Assembly (NCBI GenBank): GCA_947462335.1 | Contig: OX381717.1 | Span: forward strand, 47,845,523 to 47,909,522 | Direction: 5' to 3' | DNA: 64,000 nucleotides | DNA from: Harmothoe impar | Lineage: Eukaryota > Annelida > Polychaeta > Phyllodocida > Polynoidae | Part shown: in pieces, positions 13,501 to 25,500 of the stretch | Numbering within the stretch: position 1 is the stretch's first letter | Layout: each line of letters opens with the position of its first letter | Notes under the pieces: model-generated | Databases searched by the model: none | What the model was told of the DNA's origin: nothing | What the model saw: only the letters and a program-made list of their open reading frames with translations | Translations under genes and position numbers: made by a program

Positions 13501-16500
13501 CCCTACCCTCCCTCTCTCTCCAGTCGCTGACCCTACCACCACGGACCCTACCACCACGGACCCTACTACCACGGACCCTACTACCACGGACCCTACCACC
13601 ACGGACCCTACCCTCCCTCTCTCTCCAGTCGCAGACCCTACCACCACAGACCCTACCCTCCCTCTCCCTCCAGTCGCAGACCCTACCACCACAGACCCTA
13701 CCCTCCCTCTCCCTCCAGTCGCTGACCCTACCACCACAGACCCTACCCTCCCTCTCTCTCCAGTCGCTGACCCTACCACCACGGACCCTACCACCACGGA
13801 CCCTACTACCACGGACCCTACTACCACGGACCCTACCACCACGGACCCTACCCTCCCTCTCTCTCCAGTCGCAGACCCTACCACCACAGACCCTACCCTC
13901 CCTCTCTCTCCAGTCACTGACCATACCACCGCTGACCCTACCCTCCCTCTCCCTCTGGTCCCTCACCCTACCACCACCGACCCTACCACCACCGTCCCTA
14001 CCACCACGGACCCTACCACCACGGACCCTACCCTCCCTCTCTCTCCAGTCGCAGACCCTACCACCACAGACCCTACCCTCCCTCTCTCTCCAGTCGCTGA
14101 CCATACCACCGCTGACCCTACCCTCCCTCTCCCTCTGGTCCCTCACCCTACCACCACCGACCCTACCACCACCGTCCCTACCACCACCGACCCTACCACC
14201 ACCGACCCTACCACCACAGACCCTACCCTCCCTCTCCCTCCAGTCGCTGACCCTACCTGCGCTGACCCTACCCTCCCTCTCCCTCCAGTCACTCACAAGG
14301 CCGACGCGTCTCTCCCCGACCAGACCCCTGACCCTCCCGTACCTGACCACACTGCCCTCCCTCTACCCGACCACACTGCCCTCCCTCTACCCGACCACAC
14401 TGCCCTCCCTCTACCCGACCACACTGCCCTCCCTCTACCCGACCACACTGCCCTCCCTCTACCCGACCACACTGCCCTCCCTCTACCCGACCACACTGCC
14501 CTCCCTCTACCGGTGAATGACATGACGACGGACATGACGTGGGACTTACAGCTGACGGACACATCCATTAGGACAAACGACATGGACCTCTCTATTACGA
14601 CAAACGACATGGACCTAAGCAAGCTGATGTCTGACATAGAAGATGACCCTCACCAGACTGCTGACACTAACTCCCACGACCTGGACATCAGCAAGCAGAC
14701 CCTAGACGGTGTGGACGAGACAGAGTGGGAGGATGACATGACCGCACTGACAGCCAATGTGACAAAAGAGACGGACCTGGACATCAGCAAGGAGACTCTT
14801 GCTGTAGTAGACGACAAGGAGTGGGACTCGGACAACGACATGACAGTTGGACCGACAGAGACGGACAGAACACTGCCCCACCCCACCCTTCCTCTCCCTA
14901 CCCTCCCTCTCTCTCCAGTCGCTGACCCTACCACCACGGACCCTACCCTCCCTCTCTCTCCAGTCGCTGACCCTACCTGCGCTGACCCTACCCTCCCTCT
15001 CCCTCTGGTCCCTCACCCTACCACCACGGACCCTACCACCAACGACCCTACCCTCCCTCTCCCTCTGGTCCCTCACCCTACCACCACGGACCCTACCACC
15101 ACGGACCCTACCCTCCCTCTCTCTCCTGTCCCTCACCCTACCACCACGGACCCTACCCTCCCTCTCTCTCCAGTCGCTGACCCTACCTGCGCTGACCCTA
15201 CCCTCCCTCTCCCTCCTGTCCCTCACCCTACCACCACAGACCCTACCCTCCCTCTCTCTCCAGTCGCTGACCCTACCTGCGCTGACCCTACCCTCCCTCT
15301 CCCTCCTGTCCCTCACCCTACCACCACAGACCCTACCCTCCCTCTCTCTCCAGTCGCTGACCCTACCTGCGCTGACCCTACCCTCCCTCTCCCTCCTGTC
15401 CCTCACCCTACCACCACGGACCCTACCCTCCCTCTCTCTCCAGTCGCTGACCCTACCTGCGCTGACCCTACCCTCCCTCTCCCTCTGGTCCCTCACCCTA
15501 CCACCACCGACCCTACCACCACCGACCCTACCCTCCCTCTCCCTCTGGTCCCTCACCCTACCACCACCGACCCTACCACCACCGACCCTACCCTCCCTCT
15601 CCCTCTGGTCCCTCACCCTACCACCACGGACCCTACCACCACGGACCCTACCACCGCTTACCCTACCCTCCCTCACCCTGTCCTGTCCACCCATACTACT
15701 GACGTACACGACAATGACTGTCAGGACAGCGACGACAGCAGTGATGACAGCGACGACAGTAGTGACAACGACAGCAGTGAGGACGACAGCAGTGACAACG
15801 ACAGAAGTGGCGACGACAGATACGAGACAGAGCTGTGGAATAGCTTGACGCAACAACAGGACAGTGACGGCGACTGGGTGGATAATGCCTCCCAAGGCAG
15901 TTCATCGACCTGACCACGACAGACAAAGCAAGACATTACTACAGAGACTGCTGACGACATAACACCGACATACAACAACTTAACGACTGCTAACGACTGC
16001 ACACTGACACCCGACAAGCGACAGGGATTAAACCGGAATGAACTAGGACCATCCACGGACGATGAAACCCTGGGGAATCAGGCTGCTGTGAGGCAGTCCC
16101 CTTGGCAGACTACCGCATACAACACACGTAGCAGCAGGCGAACAAACCATCAAGCGATGATGCGGAGCCCCCCTGATATGCTGCACCCGTCTCCGTGTCC
16201 CCCTCAACAAAAGCACTGGGTAGTACGTGAGACACACCATCTGTGGGCAAATGGACCTGGCGATATACCCCCCCCACCAGAAGAGGAAGTGCCCTGTGCA
16301 GTAGAAAAGGATGATCCCTCTGAAGCCTCAGAACACCGTACCACCCGTAAGTTATTTTATGCACCTCTTAACCCTTTAAGGCCGACCCAAAAAAAAAATT
16401 TGCTGGTGAAGGGGCGGGGGCATTTTCAGAGGAACCCTCCCATGGCCGAGCCTTTGCTGTTTCCCATAGAGTTATAAATGATGACTATAGTCGATGCTTG

Positions 16501-19500
16501 GCCAGCAATGGCATCAACTATATTTGATGCTCGGCCCTAAAGGGTTAAGATGCCCTAGCATGCGCACATTTTTCACTAGTTTCTAACTAGTTGTCCTTAT
16601 TTATTAATTAATTTGCTTTTTTTAACTTTTAAAAACTCCTGTGTTAAAATGACAGAAATAGTGCAGTCTCTGTAATAAATAGTAGATCTATCTATATCTG
16701 TAAGTGTGTATTGTGGTATCCATTCCTCTAAATGACACCTTACTTGATACGCAAGGTACAGGAGGTGATGGTGCAACTTACAAGAAGAAGGCGAGACAGG
16801 TCAGCGCAGCAGGAGACAGTGCTTCTGACCCAGACTACAGACCGGAAAAGAGACGTAAGTTAAACCTCTGTCATATTATATTTATATCTGTATACCTCAC
16901 AGAGACTCATAACCAACACATAGGACGCTTTGAACACCACATGTATACTGTACGATATCTGATAGCCTACAAAGTGCCAGACCCGCTTAGTTGCAGGATA
17001 GAATTTGTGTCGATTTTGACAAAACTGGAAATGTCCAAAAAAACATGAACCACACCTGACAGAGACTAATAACCAACACATAGGACGCTTCACAGCCTGT
17101 ACTTTCTTCCCCATATGTATACTTGACTATATCTCATAGCCTACATAGTGCCAGACCCGCTTAGTTGCAGGACAGAATTTGTGTCGATTTTGACAAAACT
17201 AGAAATGTCCAAAAAAACATGAACCACACCTGCCAGAGACTCATAACCAACACATAGGACGCTTCACAGCCTGTACTTTCTTCCCCATATGTATACTTGA
17301 CTATATCTCATAGCCTACATAGTGCCAGACCCGCTTAGTTGCAGGACAGAATTTGTGTCGATTTTGACAAAACTAGAAATGTCCAAAAAAACATGAACCA
17401 CACCTGCCAGAGACTCATAACCAACACATAGGACGCTTCACAGCCTGTACTTTCTTCCCCATATGTATACTTGACTATATCTCATAGCCTACATAGTGCC
17501 AGACCCGCTTAGTTGCAGGACAGAATTTGTGTCGATTTTGACAAAACTAGAAATGTCCAAAAAAACATGAACCACACCTGCCAGAGACTCATAACCAACA
17601 CATAGGACGCTTCACAGCCTGTACTTTCTTCCCCATATGTATACTTAACTATATCTCATAGCCTACATAGTGCCAGACCCGCTTAGTTGCAGGACAGAAT
17701 TTGTGTCGATTTTGACAAAACTGGAAATGTCCAAAAAAACATGAACCACACCTGCCAGAGACTCATAACCAACACATAGGACGCTTCACAGCCTGTACTT
17801 TCTTCCCCATATGTATACTTAACTATATCTGATAGCCTACATAGTGCCAGACCCGCTTAGTTGCAGGACAGAATTTGTGTCGATTTAGACAAAACTAGAA
17901 ATGTCCAAAAAAAACATGAAGCACACTTGACAGAGACTCATATTATATACATCGGATGCTTGAGAGTGTGTACTGTCTTTCCCATATGAACATGTGTCAA
18001 AAATCATGTTTCGACACCTGGATCATGTCATGTGTCAAAAATCATGTTTTGACACCTGAATCATGCCATGTGTCAAAAATCATGTTTTGACACCTGAATC
18101 ATGCCATGTGTCAAAAATCATGTTTTGACACATGGATCATGTCATGTGTCAAAAATCATGTTTTGACACCTGAATCATGCCATGTGTCAAAAATCATGTT
18201 TTGACACCTGAATCTTGCCATGTGTCAAAAATCATGTTTTGACACATGGATCATGCCATGTGTCAAAAATCATGTTTTGACAGCTGCATCATGTCATGTG
18301 TCAAAAATCATGTTTTGACACCTGAATCATGCCATGTGTCAAAAATCATGTTTTGACACCTGAATCATGCCATGTGTCAAAAATCATGTTTTGACACATG
18401 GATCATGCCATGTGTCAAAAATCATGTTTTGACAGCTGCATCATGTCATGTGTCAAAAATCATGTTTTGACAGCTGCATCATGTCATGTGTCAAAAATCA
18501 TGTTTTGACACCTGAATCATGCCATGTGTCAAAAATCATGTTTTGACACATGGATCATGCCATGTGTCAAAAATCATGTTTTGACAGCTGCATCATGCCA
18601 TAGGTCTAATATTGTGTCCAAAGTAGCAGGAAAGAATATGTGTCGATTCAGACAAAACTGGAAATGTCCAAAAAAACATGAACCACACTTGACAGAGACT
18701 CACATTCAAGACATAGGATGCTTTAGAGTGTGTACTGTCTTCCCCACATGTATACTGTACGATATCTGATAGCCTACATAGTGCCAGACCCGCTTAGTTG
18801 CAGGACAGAATATATGTCGATTTAGACAAAACTGGAAATGTCCAAAAAAACATGAGCCACACCTGACAGAGATTCATAACCAACACATAGGACGCTTCAC
18901 AGCCTGTACTTTCTTCCCCATATGTATACTTAACTATATCTCATAGCCTACATAGTGCCACACCCGCTTAGTTGCAGAACAGAATATATGTCGATTTAGA
19001 CAAAACTGGAAATGTCCAAAAAAACATGAAGGACACCTGACAGAGACTCATATTCAAGACATAGGATGCTTTAGAGTGTGTACTGTCTTCCCCAAATGTA
19101 TACTGTACGATATCTGATAGCCTACATAGTGCCAGACCCGCTTAGTTGCAGGACAGAATTTGTGTCGATTTTGACAAAACTGGAAATGTCCAAAAAAACA
19201 TGAACCACACCTGCCAGAGATTCATAACCAACACATAGGACGCTTCACAGCCTGTACTTTCTTCCCCATATGTATACTTAACTATATCTGATAGCCTACA
19301 TAGTGCCAGACCCGCTTAGTTGCAGGACAGAATTTGTGTCGATTTTGACAAAACTAGAAATGTCCAAAAAAAACATGAAGCACACTTGACAGAGACTCAT
19401 ATTATATACATCGGATGCTTGAGAGTGTGTACTGTCTTTCCCATATGTATTCGGTACTAGATATCTCATAGCCTACATAGTGCCAGACCCGCTTAGGGAG

Positions 19501-22500
19501 TGCTCATTTTTTTAGAAAAGGGGGGGGGGGGTGGTGAGATTTTACACAGAGCAATGAAATACAGTAAAAGGGCGCGCGCTGGTGTTCCAGGCATCCAGGT
19601 AGATCTTTGTGTCACGTACGGAGCTTGGTGTATATACCAGATACTTGCGCCTTTCCCGCCTATCACGCGGCTACCACACCTCTCCACCCAGCGCGCGCTC
19701 CTACAAGGCCACGTGTGTACGCTCTTTATATACTACAGCATACAGCCAGACCACAGAAAAGGTGTCTAGTCAGTTCCACCGTTTTACACCAGATGGCGTA
19801 GCGGTATACGTACGTATGCGCTACGTTTTCTGACGCAGTTACCCTGGTTTCACCTCGTTTTCAGTGTTATTTAGTGTGTAAATGTCCTAAATATTTCAAA
19901 AACCATACAAGAATTAAGTGCAATACAAGGACATATGTTTGTGATTCGGGGGAAAAGGAAATAAAAGAAAGGCAAGGGTTTTTTACTGTGGACGACAGCT
20001 TGCACACCTTTCCTGTGGGATTTGAATGACACTGTAGTATATAAAGAGACGGACTACACACGCTAATTGAGTTGCCGTAGTGGTGGTGTTATGGCGTCGA
20101 GGTAGATCTTTGTGTCACGACCAGTGCTTGGGTGTGGCTGCCGGATATTTGCGCCTTACCTGCCTATCACACGCCCTACGCAACTCTCTTGTTTCTTTGA
20201 GAGATACATGACATTTCATTTTAGTTCTCTTTTAAAATACCGGGCATGTAAAAATATCGGCATGGGAGATAGATCTACATTTATGGGAAACCCTACCGAG
20301 GCCCCCAGGCGTTCACCGAGATCCCCCCCCATGAGGAGGTGTGGGAGATCATAGTGCCCCCCCCCCACCTGCCCTCCCTCCTGTAACTATATATCATGGA
20401 CACTGCCTGACTGCACTAACAACGAAATATGTATACAGAATTTTAATGTCATCCTACTTTAGGCCAGACCCGCTTAGTTGTATAGGAAAAAAAATGTGTT
20501 GATTGTTATATTTATGACCAAAAATGAAATGTAAAAAATAAAAAGAACCACACCTCAAACAGAGTTATAACCATGACATAGGACGCTTAACAGCCTGTAC
20601 TTCCTTTTCCATATGTATACTGGACCACATGTCATAGCCTACATGGGGGCCACACCCGCTTAGTTGCAGGACAGAAAATGCTAATTAAATGTTTAATGTG
20701 AGAAAAAACACTATACATGTGTTACATGAAGGTTCATGCATCTAAATTCTTTCTTTTTACACAATACCAGGCTCAGCCAGAGCGAAGAAGCCGCCTGATA
20801 TACTACAGGCTGCACCCAGACCCGATGACAACCCTGCAATACCCAACGATGACCCGAACGACAACCCACAGGACGGCGCAGTTGCCCCAGTCCCAGATCC
20901 CGCTGGCATCTTTGACGAGAATGTGTCGAAGGAGGCTCTCAAAGCTCTGTTGTTTCTTGGTGTAAGAAAAGCAAACCAGACAACCGAAAGAATCGAGTTC
21001 ATGGAGGACTTGGTTGAATTCAAGGAAACTTTGAGATGCAGTCCCCTTTGGCTGAAGAAAGAGATGATGAAGCAAAGACATGGGAAGAAGAAACATGGCA
21101 AAAAGTCCAGGATAGCTAGAGCCATTCAACTGTGCCGGAATAGTGTCTATCCACCCCCGTCGAAGAAGAAGATCACCAGTCGACGCAGAATGGCCGAGTC
21201 CAAGGTGAAAGCGGTGGATGAGTTCCTACGCCGGCCCGATAACTGCTACACGCTTCCAGACAAGAAGCATTATCGGAAAGACGGTGGAATGTTCATCCCT
21301 GTTGTGGCTCTGGTTGACTGCCTCCGTAACTTACACCGGAAGTTTGTCACCGAGACTGCAATCACCATGTCATTCTCGACGTTCTGCAAGGCACGAGACA
21401 GGAGAACCATCAAGTCTTCCATCTTCCTCAAGAGATCGGTTTGTCTGTGCAAGCCACATGCCAACATGAAGCTGATGTTGGAAGTTGTGCCTGGCTTGCC
21501 CAACTCAACAAGAGAACTGGTCGAATTGAGTGAGGACGCTCTGAACACAGGTCTTGCTTCCATCAAGGACAACCAGAGTGTCAAGTACAAGACCTGGTTC
21601 AAAAGCACAGTGAAGTTTGTGAAAGAGGACCAACCTGACCGGAATGTCTACCACACGGAATTGTTGAAGAAATGTATTAGTGGAGAATCCTTCAAGAAGC
21701 AGTTAGTAGACGCGATGCCAGAGTTCCGCGAGCACTGCCGCCGGGTACACGAACAGTACGAGGCGGTACGTTTGCTAAAGGCCACCTTACCACCAGACCA
21801 CGCGATCTGCCATATGGACTACGCGGAGAACTGGCCCACGTCCTTCTTCCAGGAAATCCAAGCTGCTTTCTTCGGCAAAGACCAGATCACCCTTCATCCA
21901 ATGGTTGTGTACACAAAGCTGCAAGAGATCTTGAAACACAAGTGCTACGTTGGTGTGAGTGAGGTAACAGACCACAAGTTTCCCTCCACTCTAGCATTTT
22001 TGACTCAACTGATCGAGCATATCAAGCAGACTGTACCTGACCTGAAACATCTCCACTTGGTGACGGACTCCCCGAGCTCCCAGTACAGGAACCGCTTCGC
22101 GTGTGACATGCTGGTGAGGGCAGCAGAGAAGTTTGGGATCTGGATCACCTGGAATTGGTTGGAGGCTGGACACGGAAAGGGGCCTTGTGACGGTGTAGGT
22201 GGAGCGCTCAAGGGACTAGCTGACCGAGTCGTGAAACAGTGTGGATCGATCCAGACTGCAAGCGAGTTTGTTGAGCAGCTCACGCCAGCGACCGACAAGG
22301 TGACACTCATACAAAGTACAGGACAAGAGATCAAGGCGTGCGAAAGTTTAGTGGATGATTGGCGCTCCCGTCCGGTTGAGGGCATTCTCCAGTACCACCA
22401 AGCCACCTTTGTGAACGACGAACTGTACCTGCGACCGACTTCATGCTACAAGGAATGTTGCTTCTCTGAGGATGGCGACTTGGTTCCGAGTGCGGAATGT

Positions 22501-25500
22501 GAGGGTTGGACGAGAGCCAAGTTCGGCCCTCGTCCCAAACCGAGTGTTCCGCGAACCAAGAAGAAACCGAAGGACAAGGCTACAACACCAGTGCAAGCCG
22601 AGGCTGAGGTGGGAGCTGAGCCACAGATTGAGGCGCAGGCTACAACCCCAGTCCGAGATGAGGTGGAGGCTGAGCCCACACCCAAGCCAAAAGCTAAGCC
22701 AAAAGCTAAGTCCAGACGGAAACGGGAAGCAACTCCTGAACCATCTGATCCCGAGGACTCTGACTCTGACTCTGACTACGAACAGTGTGAACTGCCGGAA
22801 GACGTGACGCCCCGTACTCTGAGGAAGAGAGGCCCAGCCCAAGTGCAATCTGTGTACGCAGACTCTTACCCCGACTCTGAACTGGAGGACGGAATAGGAG
22901 GCAATGAAGCTGGACTCGAGGAAGGGATGTTCAGCAGTGACGAAGAGTTAGGGGACGCGGCAGATAGGATACATCTTCGAACCCGTGTTCGAGCACGACG
23001 AAAACTCACCAGAACGATGAACCGAATCCAGAAAGCTGTGGAACCAATGCCGGCACCAAGAGCAACAGTATCGGGGGCAGCGTGTTCTGCGGGTCATGTG
23101 AAGGAGCGTGACTGTGAGCACGGACAGGAGACACCCAAAGAACGCGCTATAACCGAGAAACTAAATGCTAGAGCTAAAGACCAGGCCAGTAGAAGGAGAA
23201 ACGGTGAAGTGGTGAATGAGTGTGTCGAAGACCAGAGTGAGAGCACGGATGACGAGGAGTGGCCTCTGCAGTGGGAGATGTCGGTAGCAGAGTTCCTCAG
23301 GCGGTACTAACATAGTGCGTGAGCCAGCACTGAAAAACGAGCTCTCCACGGACAATTCCTTGACAACGGACTAAGATAAGACTTCAGATATCTTTTCATT
23401 CATGTCTGCTTACATTGATGTAGCCGAGTATACTATATAGATATACTATATATATATATAGTACAATACATAAGAATACTGGACTACAGGGTGGATGATA
23501 TGTGAGGTTTTATATCAAGCTCACGTATGTCTTTCACATTTCACAGTACTATATGTATTTTGGTTCTACTCTGTAGTCCCAATGTATTCAATAGTATTAA
23601 TGCAAAGTGTAAAGACCTATTTCTAAAACAAAATGTCACAGTCACATCTCAAATTTACATTAATTCACCCACTATAGTAATTATTTAAAATTTTGGTAAG
23701 TATTCATGGTTTTCGGCTTTAGAACACTAGTATATAAAGTTACAGTGTGACGTGTGACATATCATTGTAACCTTGCTACATTGTATTGTCACCTTAAATT
23801 CCAGTATGGGGCCGTATAGAAGATGAATACATGTAAACGCGGCTTTTGTACTGATACCGTGTCCCGTGACTAAGCGCTTAGTGTCTTTTGACAAGGGGTG
23901 GGAAATGGGACTGTGTAGGGTGTACAGGTGTTGTTTTTGGCCATGGTAGTTGGTGATATGTTGAGTTAGCCTGTTTGTGCTGTGTTCTAATGTGCTAGGA
24001 TGTATAGTGTGTGTGTATTGTTCATTTGGTGGGGGTGGATAGTGTAAATTTGGGTCAAATTTAATCAATTCTCATATTGTGGGGGGGCATTTCCAGTACA
24101 TAGGTAGGGTAGAGATTGACTTTTGTGCTGTCTGCATGAGGGCCAGAGTGTGTACTGAGCTGTAAGATGGAGAAAAGGGGAGATAATGTGGTTTAAGTTA
24201 GTGTGGGGGGCCGTATAGAACTTAAATGTAAACGCGGCTTTTGTACTGATACCGTGTCCCGTGACTAAGCGCTTAGTGTCTTTTGACAAGGGTTGGGAAA
24301 TGGGACTGTGTAGGGTGTACAGGTGTTGTGTTTGGCCATGGTAGTTGGTGATATGTTGAGATAGCCTGTTTGTGCTGTGTTCTAATGTGCTAGGATGTAT
24401 AGTGTGTGTGTATTGTTCATTTGGTGGGGGTGGATAGTGTAAATTTGGGTCAAATTTAATCAATTCTCATATTGTGGGGGGGCATTTCCAGTACATAGGT
24501 AGGGTAGAGATTGACTTTTGTGCTGTCTGCATGAGGGCCGGAGTGTGTACTGAGCTGTAACATGGAGAAAAGGGGAGATAATGTGGTTTAAGTTAGTGTG
24601 GGGGGCCGTATAGAACTTCAATGTGAACGCGGCTTTTGTACTGATACCGTGTCCCGTGACTAAGCGCTTAGTGTCTTTTGACAAGGGTTGGGAAATGGGA
24701 CTGTGTAGGGTGTACAGGTGTTGTGTTTGGCCATGGTAGTTGGTGATATGTTGAGATAGCCTGTTTGTGCTGTGTTCTAATGTGCTAGGATGTATAGTGT
24801 GTGTGTATTGTTCATTTGGTGGGGGTGGATAGTGTAAATTTGGGTCAAATTTAATCAATTCTCATATTGTGGGGGGGCATTTCCAGTACATAGGTAGGGT
24901 AGAGATTGACTTTTGTGCTGTCTGCATGAGGGCCAGAGTGTGTACTGAGCTGTAAGATGGAGAAAAGGGGAGATAATGTGGTTTAAGTTAGTGTGGGGGG
25001 CCGTATAGAACTTCAATGTAAACGCGGCTTTTTTACTGATACTGTGTCCCGTGACTAAGCGCTTAGTGTCTGTTGACAAGGGGTGGGAAATGGGACTGTG
25101 TCGGGTGTACAGGTGTTGTGTTTGGCCATGGTAGTTGGTGATATGTTGAGTTAACCTGTTTGTGCTGTGTTCTAATGTGCTAGGATGTATAGTGTGTGTG
25201 TATTGTTCAGTTGGTGTGGGTGGAAAGTGTAAATTTGGGTCAAATTTAATCAATTCTCATATTGTGGGGGGGCATTTCCGGTACATAGGTAGGGTAGAGA
25301 TTGACTTTTGTGCTGTCTGCATGAGGGCCAGAGTGTGTACTGAGCTGTAAGATGGAGAAAAGGGGAGATAATGTGGTTTCAGTTAGTGTGGGGGGCCGTA
25401 TAGAACTTCAATGTAAACGCGGCTTTTGTACTGATACCGTGTCCCGTGACTAAGCGCTTAGTGTCTTTTGACAAGGGGTGGGAAATGGGACTGTGTAGGG

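Noticed and set aside
13187..15895. Long open frames on the - strand opposite the Pro/Thr repeats (Arg/Glu/Gly-rich)
   Set aside because: They are stop-free shadows of the 15-bp register repeats. They have no splice continuity, and the + frame alone links in phase to the transposase exons.
20230..20345. Possible small structured RNA (GGCATGGGAGATAGATC...)
   Set aside because: It does not match snRNA, tRNA or 5S features that I could check, and I saw no convincing fold or promoter.
12757..23310. Polinton/Maverick or retroelement identity for the giant element
   Set aside because: No DNA polymerase, integrase, capsid, reverse transcriptase or protease motifs were seen. The only enzyme-like module is transposase-like.
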